64,000 nt of DNA, taken from the NCBI RefSeq assembly GCF_002159735.1, contig NZ_NFJF01000001.1:1-64000 (forward strand), written 5' to 3'. Origin of the DNA: Olsenella sp. An270. Lineage in GTDB: Bacteria; Actinomycetota; Coriobacteriia; Coriobacteriales; Atopobiaceae. This document shows positions 9,342-17,472 of the stretch, one piece after another (position 1 is the first letter of the stretch; the number at the start of each line of letters is the position of its first letter). Both the position numbers and the translations under genes were made by a program. A model generated the notes under the pieces. The model was given only the letters and a program-made list of their open reading frames with translations. It did not search any database and was not told where the DNA came from.

Positions 9342-10811
9342 ATGGGCAGGCCGGGAGCGTTTCTGACGGTGGGCCGCCGCGCCCACGAGCTGCGCGCGGT
9401 CGAGGACCGGGTGCGCGACTACGAGGAGCTCTACGAGGAGCCGCCCGCGGACGTGCGCCGCGCGCAGGCGAGCCGCTGCATGCACTGCGGCGTCGCGTTC
9501 TGCCAGGCGGGCATCTCGTTTGGCGGGGCGCGCCCGAGCGGCTGCCCGCTCCACAACCTCATCCCCGAGTGGAACGACCTCGTCTACCGGGGGCTCTGGC
9601 GCGAGGCGGCGGACCGGCTGGCGCTGACGTCGCCCCTGCCGGAGTTCACGAGCCGCGTGTGCCCGGCGCTGTGCGAGGCGTCGTGCAACCTGGGCTGCCA
9701 CGACGAGCCCGAGACGATCCACGACAACGAGCGCGCCATCTCCGACTGGGAGTGGGCGCACGGCGGGCCCCGGCGCTTCTCGCCCGCCGCGCCGGACGCC
9801 CCGCGCGTCGCCGTGGTGGGCTCCGGCCCCGCCGGGCTCGCGGCCGCCTGGGAGCTCGCCCGGCGCGGGGCCCGCGTGACGGTCGTCGAGCGCGCCGACC
9901 GGGCGGGCGGTCTTCTCACCTACGGCATCCCCAACATGAAGCTCCCCAAGGACGTGGTCGCGCGCCGCGTGTCCCTCATGGAGGAGCTGGGGGTCGAGTT
10001 TCGCCTGGGCACCGACGCGGCCGAGAAGGACGTGGCCTCCGCGCTGCTCGCGGAGTCCGACGCCGTGGTCGTGGCGGCGGGCGCGCGTCGTCCCCGGGGC
10101 CTCTCCGTCGCGGGCTTCGAGGAGGGTCTCGCCTCGGGCGGCGTGGTCTGGGCCGTGGACTACCTCACGGCCTCCACGCGCTCGCTGCTCGACGGCGGCG
10201 AGCCCGCCGTGAGCGCCGAGGGGCTCGACGTCGTGGTGATCGGCGGCGGCGACACGGGCAACGACTGCCTCGGCACCGCCGTGCGCCAGGGCGCCCGGTC
10301 GGTGCGGCAGATCGAGTTCCTGCCGCGCCCCGCCGAGCCGGGGCCGGGCGTCACGCGCTGGCCCGAGTGGCCCGCCACGCTCAAGACCGACTACGGGCAG
10401 CAGGAGGCGATCGAGCTCATGGGCGGCGAGATGCGCGCCTGGGGCGTCGACACGCTCGAGGTCCTTCTCGACGAGGCGGGCGCGGTGCGCGGCCTCGCCG
10501 TCGCCGACCTCGACTGGTCGGGCGGTCGGCCCGAGCGCGTGACGGGCGGCGAGCGCGAGATCCCCGCACAGCTCGTGCTCGTGGCCTGCGGCTTCACGGG
10601 GCCGGAGCGCGGCGTGCTGGACGCGCTGGGCGTGGGCGTGGGGGAGCGCGGGCTGCCGGTCGTCGCCGCGGGCTCGCACCGCGCCGAGACGGCTGCGGGT
10701 GCCCCGGTCTTTCTCGCCGGCGACGTGCGCACGGGCTCCTCGCTCGTGGTGAGCGCGATCGCGGACGCGATGGCCTGCGCGGGCGAGGTTGCCAAGACGC
10801 TGGGGCTCTGA
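9342..10811 (+). CDS. gltD: Glutamate synthase small subunit
   Basis: A 489-residue NADPH-dependent small subunit that passes electrons to GltB. The N-terminal cysteine clusters for two 4Fe-4S centres are visible as CMHCGVAFCQ (about residues 47-56) with GCPLHNLIP, and CPALCEASCNLGC near 110. An FAD-binding Rossmann fold begins at VAVVGSGPAGLAAAWELA, and the pyridine nucleotide fold at VVVIGGGDTGNDCLGTA. The C-terminal FAD-contact segment is VFLAGDVRTGSSLVVSAIADA. The ATG follows the gltB stop by one base, so the two subunits are coupled. Length and order are normal for bacterial GltD. Confidence 0.96.
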   Translation: MGRPGAFLTVGRRAHELRAVEDRVRDYEELYEEPPADVRRAQASRCMHCGVAFCQAGISFGGARPSGCPLHNLIPEWNDLVYRGLWREAADRLALTSPLPEFTSRVCPALCEASCNLGCHDEPETIHDNERAISDWEWAHGGPRRFSPAAPDAPRVAVVGSGPAGLAAAWELARRGARVTVVERADRAGGLLTYGIPNMKLPKDVVARRVSLMEELGVEFRLGTDAAEKDVASALLAESDAVVVAAGARRPRGLSVAGFEEGLASGGVVWAVDYLTASTRSLLDGGEPAVSAEGLDVVVIGGGDTGNDCLGTAVRQGARSVRQIEFLPRPAEPGPGVTRWPEWPATLKTDYGQQEAIELMGGEMRAWGVDTLEVLLDEAGAVRGLAVADLDWSGGRPERVTGGEREIPAQLVLVACGFTGPERGVLDALGVGVGERGLPVVAAGSHRAETAAGAPVFLAGDVRTGSSLVVSAIADAMACAGEVAKTLGL

Positions 10812-10812
10812 C

Positions 10813-10989
10813 ATGGGCGAGGCGGACGACAGGCACGGCATCGTCTGGCTGGAGGACGGCCGGGAGGCCGCCTTCGAGCCGGCGGCGCCCTCGCGTCCGT
10901 GGCTCGAGGAGTCGCTGGAGTGGGGGACGCGCTCCGAGGACGAGCCCGAGCCGGACGAGGACGGCCCCGCCGAGCTCGTCTGGCTGTGA
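10813..10989 (+). CDS. Small acidic hypothetical protein after gltD
   Basis: A 58-residue ORF starting one base after the gltD stop, with no gap for its own promoter. It is very acidic in its second half (EDEPEPDEDG) and has two tryptophan patches (GIVWLEDGRE and AELVWL at the C-terminus). No domain is recognised, and no membrane or metal-binding pattern is seen. The tight coupling to gltBD and the compatible codon use support a real gene, but no function can be assigned. It could be an adaptor for glutamate synthase; that is speculation. Confidence 0.55.
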   Translation: MGEADDRHGIVWLEDGREAAFEPAAPSRPWLEESLEWGTRSEDEPEPDEDGPAELVWL

Positions 10990-11131
10990 GGCCCGTGTCC
11001 TTCTCGCCATGAAATGGCCCTGAAGATGCAACCAAACCATGCCCCGCGCTTCACGTTGGCGCAACGGCTGTGAAACAATGGGCCCGTAGAGTAGTCGACC
11101 GTAAGCCACAACGCCGGGAGAAAGGGCGCAC

Positions 11132-13222
11132 ATGGGCAAGGACAAGGTCTCTCAGGAGTTCGGAAGCCTGCTGTTCACGGACGCCGTGATGCAGGAGAGG
11201 CTCCCCAAGCCGACGTACCGGGAGCTCCGTCAGGTCATCGACGACGGCAAGCCGCTCGACCTGGACATCGCCAACGAGGTCGCGCACGCGATGAAGGAGT
11301 GGGCGCTCGAGAAGGGCGCCACGCACTTCGCGCACTGGTTCCAGCCGCTCACGGGCATCACGTCCGAGAAGCACGACAGCTTCCTCACGCCGATCAACGA
11401 CGGCACGATCCTCATGTCCTTCTCGGGCAAGGAGCTCGTCCAGGGCGAGCCGGACGCCTCCTCCTTCCCGAGCGGCGGCCTGCGCGCCACCTTCGAGGCC
11501 CGCGGCTACACCGCCTGGGACCCCACGAGCCCGGCCTTCATCAAGGACGAGGTCCTCTGCATCCCCACGGCCTTCGTCTCCTACACCGGCGAGGCGCTCG
11601 ACAAGAAGACGCCGCTCCTGCGCTCGCAGGTGGTGCTCGAGCAGCAGGCCAAGCGCGTGCTCGCGCTCTTTGGCCGCGAGCCCAAGCGCGTCTTCACCAC
11701 GATCGGCCCCGAGCAGGAGTACTTCCTCGTGAAGGAGGAGGACTACGAGGCGCGCCCCGACCTCGTCTACTGCGGGCGCACGCTCTTTGGCTGCGAGCCG
11801 GTCAAGGGCCAGGAGCTCGAGGAGCACTACTTCGGCGCCATCCGCCCGACCGTCAACGACTTCATGAAGGAGGTCGACGACGAGCTCTGGAAGCTGGGCG
11901 TCCCGGTCAAGACCAAGCACAACGAGGTCGCGCCGTCCCAGCACGAGCTGGCGCCGATCTTCGAGCAGGGGTCGCTCGCCATCGACGACAACCTCCTCAC
12001 GATGGAGAAGCTCAAGCTCATGGCCACCCGTCACGGCCTGGCCTGCCTCGAGCACGAGAAGCCCTTCGAGTACGTGAACGGCTCCGGCAAGCACAACAAC
12101 TGGTCCATCTGCGCCGACGGCAAGAACCTGCTCGAGCCGGGCGCGGTGCCGAGCGAGAACCTGCAGTTCCTGGTGTTTCTCGCCGCCCTCGTGGCTGCCG
12201 TCGACGAGCACGCCGACCTGCTGCGCGCCTCCGTGGCCTCTGCGGGCAACGACCACCGTCTCGGCGCCAACGAGGCGCCCCCGGCGATCATCTCGGTCTT
12301 TTTGGGCGACCAGCTCCACGCCATCGTGGAGGCCCTCATCAACAAGGAGGAGCCCGAGGTCCACGAGGCCGAGGTCATGGACCTGGGCGTGCCCGCCCTG
12401 CCCGACCTCCTGCGCGACTCCACCGACCGCAACCGCACCTCGCCCTTCGCGTTCACGGGCAACAAGTTCGAGTTCCGCATGTGCGGCAGCCAGCAGAACC
12501 TGGCCGACCCCAACGTGGTCCTCAACACCGCGGTGGCCGAGCAGTGCGACCGCTTTGCCACCAAGCTCGAGGGCAAGACGGGCGACGAGTTCACCAACCT
12601 CGCGCTGCGCTGGGTGCGCCACACCCTGCGCGACCACCAGCGCGTGCTCTTCGAGGGCAACGGCTACTCCGAGGAGTGGGAGGCCGAGGCAGAGCGTCGC
12701 GGGCTGCCCAACCTCAAGACCACGCCGGACGCGCTGCCGTGCATGATCCGTCCCGAGAACGTGGCGTTCTACGAGCGTTACCACGTGCTCGACGAGGCCG
12801 AGATCCACGCCCGCTACGTCTCCAAGGCCGAGCAGTACGCCAAGCTCCTCAACATCGAGGCCAACACGATGGTCTACATGGCGCGCCACCTCTACGTGCC
12901 CGCGCTCTCCGACTACTCGGGCGACCTCGCCACGAGCGTGGCCACCAAGGCCGAGATCGGCATCGAGGCCAAGGTCGAGAAGGACCTCGTGCGCACGCTC
13001 ACCGAGGGGATCGCGCAGATCGACGAGGCGGCCCACGCCCTGGAGGAGGCCAACGCCGCCGCGCGCGAGGTCGCCGACCCGCAGGAGCGCTGCGACGCCT
13101 ACCGCGACGAGGTCCTGCCGGCCATGGACGCCCTGCGCGCCCCGGTCGACGCGATGGAGCGCGTCTGCGGCGCCGACTACTGGCCCGTGCCCACCTACAA
13201 CAAGATGCTCTTCTGGGTGTAG
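11132..13222 (+). CDS. glnN: Glutamine synthetase type III
   Basis: A 696-residue type III glutamine synthetase, which makes glutamine from glutamate, ammonium and ATP. Its length is typical of GSIII and far above the roughly 450 residues of GSI. Visible family signatures include [13 protein letters not shown] (metal-binding glutamates), [16 protein letters not shown], the histidine-containing [11 protein letters not shown] and [10 protein letters not shown]. The ATG at 11132 has a GGGAGAAAGG ribosome-binding site. The 142-bp spacer upstream holds a possible weak promoter (TTCACG at 11051, AACAAT at 11074) and one TTCTCGCC octamer at 11001. The gene lies behind gltBD, so the GS-GOGAT cycle is encoded in one block. 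A terminator follows. Confidence 0.96.
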   Translation: MGKDKVSQEFGSLLFTDAVMQERLPKPTYRELRQVIDDGKPLDLDIANEVAHAMKEWALEKGATHFAHWFQPLTGITSEKHDSFLTPINDGTILMSFSGKELVQGEPDASSFPSGGLRATFEARGYTAWDPTSPAFIKDEVLCIPTAFVSYTGEALDKKTPLLRSQVVLEQQAKRVLALFGREPKRVFTTIGPEQEYFLVKEEDYEARPDLVYCGRTLFGCEPVKGQELEEHYFGAIRPTVNDFMKEVDDELWKLGVPVKTKHNEVAPSQHELAPIFEQGSLAIDDNLLTMEKLKLMATRHGLACLEHEKPFEYVNGSGKHNNWSICADGKNLLEPGAVPSENLQFLVFLAALVAAVDEHADLLRASVASAGNDHRLGANEAPPAIISVFLGDQLHAIVEALINKEEPEVHEAEVMDLGVPALPDLLRDSTDRNRTSPFAFTGNKFEFRMCGSQQNLADPNVVLNTAVAEQCDRFATKLEGKTGDEFTNLALRWVRHTLRDHQRVLFEGNGYSEEWEAEAERRGLPNLKTTPDALPCMIRPENVAFYERYHVLDEAEIHARYVSKAEQYAKLLNIEANTMVYMARHLYVPALSDYSGDLATSVATKAEIGIEAKVEKDLVRTLTEGIAQIDEAAHALEEANAAAREVADPQERCDAYRDEVLPAMDALRAPVDAMERVCGADYWPVPTYNKMLFWV

Positions 13223-13242
13223 TCGCAGCTCACAGCCCTCGC

Positions 13243-13290
13243 AGGGCGCCCGGCACGCCGTGCGTCGCGTGCCGGGCGCCCTGTTCTTCT
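13243..13290 (+). terminator. glnN terminator
   Basis: A perfect 16-bp stem, AGGGCGCCCGGCACGC at 13243-13258 with its complement at 13267-13282, has an 8-nt loop and is followed by a short T-rich run (GTTCTTCT). It is preceded by TCGCAGCTCACAG, a string that also lies in the gap terminator. Confidence 0.85.
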
Positions 13291-13356
13291 CGCCCGGTCG
13301 CCGCGCCTCGCCGCGCGCCTGTTCTTCTCGCCCGACAGCCGCGCCTCGCCGCGCAC
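13281..13356. repeat. Tandem duplication of 38 bp
   Basis: Two adjacent 38-bp copies (13281-13318 and 13319-13356) differ at a few bases. Each starts CTGTTCTTCTCGCCCG and continues GCCGCGCCTCGCCGCGC. Each copy carries one exact TTCTCGCC octamer (13287 and 13325). The first copy overlaps the tail of the glnN terminator. Confidence 0.85.
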
Positions 13357-13361
13357 CTGAT

Positions 13362-13461
13362 CGAGTGTACGAGTTTCCTCATCCAGAGGACCTCAACGCT
13401 TATATTTGTTAATCTAAAGACTAAACAAGCGAGAAGAACGGACGCGAAACTCGTACACTCG
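13362..13461. repeat. Perfect 16-bp inverted repeat between convergent genes
   Basis: CGAGTGTACGAGTTTC at 13362-13377 is exactly repeated in inverse at 13446-13461. The 68-bp interior is AT-rich (TTATATTTGTTAATC) in an otherwise GC-rich region. It sits between the convergent glnN and HAD genes. A degenerate copy in the opposite order is present at 60582-60670, so this is a repeat family and not a chance hairpin. Confidence 0.85.
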
Positions 13462-13511
13462 CCGAGGAGCGAGGCACGGCGGGAGTGGGATGGGGCGCGG
13501 GCAGGGTGGGC

Positions 13512-14249
13512 CTACCCGTCCCGCTCGTCCAGGCGGGCGATAAGGTCGGGCAGCTCGCGCGCGAGGCGATCCATCGGGCCGCGCCAGACGGCGTCCTTGG
13601 GCCGGGCGTGGCCGACGTAGGCCGTGCGCAGCCCGCAGCCGTCGCGCACGATGTCGCGCACGGCGTCGTTGCCCACCATGAGGCACTCCTCGAGCCGCAC
13701 GCCCAGCTGGTTGGCAAACTCCTGGTAGTAGCGCGTGCTCGGCTTGCAGCGCGTGGAGTTGGAGTAGGTCGAGACGAGCGCGAAGTCGTCCTCGCCAACG
13801 CCGGCCCAGCCCATGCGGGCGCGGTCGCAGGAGAGCGAGAAGGTGGGGTTGGTGGCGAGGGCGCAGAGGAGCCCGGCGTCGTGCACCGCCTCGATGGCCT
13901 CGCGGGCGCCCGGGACGGGGCGCGCGGCCACGATGCCGCCCGAGAAGCCGGGGACGATCTGCTCCTCGTAGTAGGTCATGAGGTCGGCGATCACGGGATC
14001 GTCGAGCGGGATGCCCGTGGACGCGAGGAAGGTCTGGTTGAAGAGGCGCTCGTTGGTGAGGGAGTCCTCGCGGTCCTGGGCGTCCATGGCGAGAAACGCC
14101 CGCACGTAGGGGATCCCGAGCGCGGCGGGGCTCGTCCGCGCGGCGCTCGCGAGCAGGCGCGTGGCCCCGCAGACGTAGCGGGCGATGAACGCGGTGAGGT
14201 TGAGGCGCAGCAGCGTGTCGTCAAGGTCAAAGAGGACCGCCTTGATCAT
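13512..14249 (-). CDS. HAD-family hydrolase
   Basis: A 245-residue haloacid dehalogenase superfamily protein, likely a phosphatase. Motif I is LFDLDDTLL near residue 7 with the nucleophile and acid-base aspartates; motif II is the threonine in LATNP near 131; motif III lysine is in RCKPSTRYY; motif IV is MVGNDAVRDI. An alpha-helical cap (about residues 17-100) follows motif I, as in subfamily I members. The substrate cannot be told from sequence. The ATG at 14249 is the first good start. The gene is convergent with glnN and divergent from rpsA, so it appears to be a single transcription unit. Confidence 0.88.
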   Translation of the reverse strand: MIKAVLFDLDDTLLRLNLTAFIARYVCGATRLLASAARTSPAALGIPYVRAFLAMDAQDREDSLTNERLFNQTFLASTGIPLDDPVIADLMTYYEEQIVPGFSGGIVAARPVPGAREAIEAVHDAGLLCALATNPTFSLSCDRARMGWAGVGEDDFALVSTYSNSTRCKPSTRYYQEFANQLGVRLEECLMVGNDAVRDIVRDGCGLRTAYVGHARPKDAVWRGPMDRLARELPDLIARLDERDG

Positions 14250-14318
14250 GCGCGCATCACCCCCTCGTTCTTCTCGGCCGACGTCTTGCGGAAATTAGAG
14301 AATACCCGTTCCCCGTGC

Positions 14319-14348
14319 TTGAAAAACCGGTGAGACAAACGCTATTCT
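14319..14348 (+). promoter_or_regulatory. rpsA promoter and start of a long leader
   Basis: A -35 TTGAAA (14319-14324) and a -10 TATTCT (14343-14348) are 18 bp apart, close to the housekeeping consensus. Transcription from here leaves a leader of about 140 nt before rpsA. The leader can form a hairpin around GTGTGGGC-ATAGG-GCCCGCAC and a second GC-rich one near 14460, which could take part in S1 autoregulation (inference). Confidence 0.65.
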
Positions 14349-14492
14349 AATGCGCGTGTGGGCATAGGGCCCGCACAACCGTATCTGTCGGCCCCCGAGA
14401 GCATGCAAGTTTCCACGTAGACGCCACGATTTAGGCACTGCAGGCAGCGACCATGACGACCGGGGCCCCGAAAGTTCGAAAGGGGTCCACTT

Positions 14493-15698
14493 TTGAGTGA
14501 GATTCAGAACTCGTCCATCTTCGCGCTGGACGACATCTCCGACGAGGAGATGAGCAACCTCATCGACGGCACCGTGACCGACTTCGACGAGGGCGGTCTG
14601 GTTACCGGCACCGTCGTGAAGATCGAGCGCGACGAGGTCCTGCTTGACATCGGCTACAAGTCCGAGGGCGTCATCCCGTCCCGCGAGCTGTCCATCCGCA
14701 AGGACGTCAACCCCGCCGAGGTCGTCTCCATGGGCGAGGAGATCGAGGCGCTCGTCCTCCAGAAGGAGGACAAGGAGGGCCGTCTGGTCCTGTCCAAGAA
14801 GCGCGCCGAGTACGAGCGCGCCTGGAACGCCGTCGAGGAGAAGTTCAACTCCGGCGAGACCGTCGAGGGCGAGGTCATCGAGGTCGTCAAGGGCGGCCTG
14901 ATCCTCGACATCGGCCTGCGCGGCTTCCTGCCCGCCTCCCTCGTCGACCTCCGTCGCGTCAAGGACCTCAACGCCTACCTCGGCACCCGCATCGAGGCCC
15001 GCGTCATCGAGATGGACCGCAACCGCAACAACGTCGTCCTCTCCCGCCGCGTCGTCCTCGAGGAGGCCCGCAAGGCCGAGCGCCAGGAGATCCTCTCCAA
15101 GCTCCAGGTCGGCATGCGCCTCAAGGGCACCGTCTCCTCGATCGTCGACTTCGGCGCCTTCGTCGACCTCGGCGGCATCGACGGCCTGGTCCACATCTCC
15201 GAGCTCTCCTGGAACCACGTCAACCACCCCTCCGAGGTCGTCAAGGTCGGCCAGGAGGTCGAGGTCCAGGTGCTCGACGTCGACCTCAACCGCGAGCGCA
15301 TCTCCCTCGGTCTCAAGCAGACCACCGAGGACCCCTGGCGCTCCCTCGTCAAGAAGTACCCGATCGACGCCATCGTCGAGGGCACCGTCACCAAGCTCGT
15401 CACCTTTGGTGCGTTCGTCGACCTCGGCGAGGGCGTGGAGGGTCTCGTGCACATCTCCGAGATGGCCAAGACCCACGTCGACCAGCCGTCCCAGGTCTGC
15501 GCCGTGGGCGACACCGTCCAGGTGAAGGTCATGGAGATCGACCTCGACCGTCGTCGCATCTCCCTGTCCATGAAGGCCGCCGCCGAGACCCTCGGCACCG
15601 AGGTCGAGGTCAAGCCGCTCCCCGAGAGCGAGCAGGCCGAGGCTGAGGTCGAGGCCGAGCCCGAGGCCGTCGAGGCCGAGGAGACCGTCGAGGAGTAG
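14493..15698 (+). CDS. rpsA: Ribosomal protein S1
   Basis: A 401-residue S1 protein, which helps the 30S subunit bind mRNA. Four S1 (OB-fold) repeats are seen, beginning about residues 33, 120, 203 and 288; the last two carry the near-identical signatures VDFGAFVDLGGIDGLVHIS and VTFGAFVDLGEGVEGLVHIS. Four repeats are usual for Gram-positive lineages, compared with six in E. coli. The C-terminus is an acidic Glu-Ala tail. The start is TTG at 14493, the only start in frame that follows a ribosome-binding site (AAAGGGG) at a proper distance. Codon use is the most biased in the window, with C-ending codons throughout, as expected for high expression. Confidence 0.96.
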   Translation: MSEIQNSSIFALDDISDEEMSNLIDGTVTDFDEGGLVTGTVVKIERDEVLLDIGYKSEGVIPSRELSIRKDVNPAEVVSMGEEIEALVLQKEDKEGRLVLSKKRAEYERAWNAVEEKFNSGETVEGEVIEVVKGGLILDIGLRGFLPASLVDLRRVKDLNAYLGTRIEARVIEMDRNRNNVVLSRRVVLEEARKAERQEILSKLQVGMRLKGTVSSIVDFGAFVDLGGIDGLVHISELSWNHVNHPSEVVKVGQEVEVQVLDVDLNRERISLGLKQTTEDPWRSLVKKYPIDAIVEGTVTKLVTFGAFVDLGEGVEGLVHISEMAKTHVDQPSQVCAVGDTVQVKVMEIDLDRRRISLSMKAAAETLGTEVEVKPLPESEQAEAEVEAEPEAVEAEETVEE

Positions 15699-15722
15699 TC
15701 CTTCTCGCCAACGCGTCTGAGA

Positions 15723-15752
15723 GCGGGGTCACCTTCCGGTGGCCCCGCTTTT
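15723..15752 (+). terminator. rpsA terminator
   Basis: The stem GCGGGGTCACC (15723-15733) pairs perfectly with GGTGGCCCCGC (15738-15748) across a TTCC loop, followed by TTTT. Confidence 0.9.
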
Positions 15753-15776
15753 CTCGTGCGTGACGGCGCTGTTCGT

Positions 15777-15842
15777 CGAGACAGAGAAACGGCACAGAAG
15801 AGGCATCCCAGGAGGGCGATTCTGTGCCGTTTCTCTGTCTCG
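15777..15842. repeat. Perfect 23-bp inverted repeat after rpsA
   Basis: The arm 15777-15799 (beginning CGAGACAGAGAAACGG) is exactly inverted at 15820-15842, around a 20-bp centre. Pairing continues outward for a few bases with one mismatch. It lies after the rpsA terminator and has no T-run, so it is not a normal terminator. The right arm runs into a GGCGAGAAGGAC copy of the window-wide 12-mer. It may be an operator for the next gene or a structural repeat. Confidence 0.85.
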
Positions 15843-15921
15843 GCGAGAAGGACGGGCCATGGGGCGCTCGTCAGGCGATTTTGGGTATGTTAGAGACGTT
15901 GACCAACGAGAGGGGAGCGAC

Positions 15922-16332
15922 ATGGCGTCGGGTGACTGGCAGCGCAAGGTGGCGGAGTGGCTCCGCGGGAGACAGGGTCCGGACGACCTCGCGGTATTCT
16001 GCGTGAACCTCGCCATCGTGGTCCTCCTGGTGAACGCGTTTCTGCGCACGAGCTGGCTCGGCTGGACGGCGCTTCTGCTCGTGGCGTACTCGGTGTTCCG
16101 CATCCAGTCCAAGAACCTCGGCGCCCGCGCCCGCGAGAACGAGGCCTTCCTCAAGGCGCTCGGCCCGGCGCGCCCCTGGTTCCAGAACCCGCGCGCGGCG
16201 TGGGGCGAGCTGCGCGCCTACAAGCACGTCCGCTGCGGTTCGTGCCGCCAGAAGGTGCGCGTCCCGCGCGGCAAGGGGCGTCTGCGCGTGACGTGCCCCA
16301 AGTGCGGCACCAAGTTCGAGGTCCGCTCGTAG
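15922..16332 (+). CDS. Membrane protein with C-terminal zinc ribbon
   Basis: A 136-residue protein of unknown role. Two hydrophobic segments, at about residues 24-42 (VFCVNLAIVVLLVNAFL) and 45-63 (WLGWTALLLVAYSVF), would form a short membrane hairpin. The C-terminal 40 residues hold two Cys-x-x-Cys pairs, CGSC and CPKC, separated by a basic loop; this is a zinc-ribbon pattern. Coriobacterial and actinobacterial genomes often have such small membrane-anchored zinc ribbons without known function. The ATG at 15922 follows GAGGGGAGCGAC; a longer upstream frame crosses the inverted repeat and is rejected. Confidence 0.75.
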   Translation: MASGDWQRKVAEWLRGRQGPDDLAVFCVNLAIVVLLVNAFLRTSWLGWTALLLVAYSVFRIQSKNLGARARENEAFLKALGPARPWFQNPRAAWGELRAYKHVRCGSCRQKVRVPRGKGRLRVTCPKCGTKFEVRS

Positions 16333-16383
16333 GGCCGCTCGGCGCCCCCGGACCGACCAGCGGTCGGCGTCAGCCTCGTAGTG

Positions 16384-16412
16384 CTATCGTCTTTATCGCA
16401 TATCGACGATAG
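16384..16412. promoter_or_regulatory. Inverted repeat in front of the ABC transporter
   Basis: CTATCGTC (16384-16391) and GACGATAG (16405-16412) form an 8-bp inverted repeat with a 13-bp AT-rich centre, directly before the AGGGAGG ribosome-binding site of the binding-protein gene. It could be a repressor operator or an RNA hairpin controlling translation. No known riboswitch fold is seen. Confidence 0.5.
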
Positions 16413-16423
16413 GGAGGCTCGCC

Positions 16424-17470
16424 ATGAGAGTTGACAGAAGGACGTTCCTGAAGATCGCCGGCGCCGGCTCGGCGTCGCTCGCGCTCGCCGCCTGCGGCAC
16501 GACCGCCCAGGAGCCCGCGGCCGAGGAGGAGCCCGCCGAGGAGGAGCCCGCGGCCGACGCGGAGCCCGTCGCCGTGCGCACCGCCGCCCTCAAGGGCCCG
16601 ACCGCCATGGGCCTCGTGCGCTTCATGAGCGAGGTCGACGCCGGCAACCTCGCGGACAACGACTACACCTTCGAGATCTACGCCGCCCCGGACGAGATTA
16701 CCCCGCTCATCGCCAAGGAGGGCGTCGACGTCGCCGCCGTGCCCGCCAACCTCGCGGCAACGCTCTACAACAAGACCGAGGGCGGCGTCCGCGTCATCGC
16801 GATCAACACGCTCGGCGTGCTCTACATCTGCGAGCTGGGCGACACCGTCAGAAGCGTCGAGGACCTGCGCGGCAAGACGATCTACGCCTCCGGCAAGGGC
16901 TCCACGCCCGAGTACGGCCTCCAGTACGTGCTCGAGAAGAACGGCCTCACCGTGGGCGAGGACGTGCAGATCGAGTGGAAGAGCGAGCACGCCGAGTGCG
17001 TCCAGGCGCTCGCGACCGCCGAGGGCGAGGCCGTGGCGATGCTGCCGCAGCCCTTCGTGACCACCGCACAGGCGCAGAACGACAAGATCCGCGTGGCGCT
17101 CGACCTCACCGAGGAGTGGGACCGCGTCCAGACCGGTGACGAGACGAGCTCCATGATCACCGGCGTCGCCGTCGTCCGCTCCGCCTTCGCCGACGAGAAC
17201 CCCGCCGCCGTGGATGCGTTCCTGGAGCACTACGCCGAGTCCGTCGACTTCGTGAACGAGAACGTGGCAGACGCCGCGCAGCTCGTGGGCAGCTACGACA
17301 TCGTGCCGGCCCAGGTGGCCGAGAAGGCCCTGCCCGAGTGCAACATCGTCTGCGTGACCGGCGAGGACATGAAGGAGCGGCTCTCCGGTTACCTCGCGGT
17401 CCTCGCCGACCAGAACGCCGAGGCCGTGGGCGGCGCCGTTCCCGGCGACGACTTCTACTACGGCGCGTAG
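16424..17470 (+). CDS. ABC transporter substrate-binding lipoprotein
   Basis: A 348-residue solute-binding protein. The N-terminus has a twin-arginine motif, DRRTFLKIAG, followed by a lipobox ending LALAAC, so it is likely exported by Tat and lipid-anchored. An acidic Glu-Pro-Ala linker (about residues 29-51) precedes the binding domain. The fold resembles the NMT1/SsuA/ThiY group: an N-terminal lobe with EITPLIAKEGVDVAAVPANLA and the central VEDLRGKTIYASGKGSTPEYGLQYVLEKNGL. Relatives bind thiamine precursors, sulfonates, nitrate or other small molecules; the ligand cannot be told here. The ATG at 16424 has AGGGAGG in front. The permease and ATPase genes follow directly. Confidence 0.88.
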   Translation: MRVDRRTFLKIAGAGSASLALAACGTTAQEPAAEEEPAEEEPAADAEPVAVRTAALKGPTAMGLVRFMSEVDAGNLADNDYTFEIYAAPDEITPLIAKEGVDVAAVPANLAATLYNKTEGGVRVIAINTLGVLYICELGDTVRSVEDLRGKTIYASGKGSTPEYGLQYVLEKNGLTVGEDVQIEWKSEHAECVQALATAEGEAVAMLPQPFVTTAQAQNDKIRVALDLTEEWDRVQTGDETSSMITGVAVVRSAFADENPAAVDAFLEHYAESVDFVNENVADAAQLVGSYDIVPAQVAEKALPECNIVCVTGEDMKERLSGYLAVLADQNAEAVGGAVPGDDFYYGA

Positions 17471-17472
17471 GC

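Noticed and set aside
13281-13356. Mobile element between glnN and the HAD gene
   Set aside because: The 38-bp duplication has no open frame, terminal repeats or target duplication; it is a simple tandem copy of GC-rich spacer.
16333-16423. Riboswitch (such as TPP) before the ABC transporter
   Set aside because: The spacer is only 91 bp and shows one 8-bp inverted repeat; no conserved aptamer core is visible.
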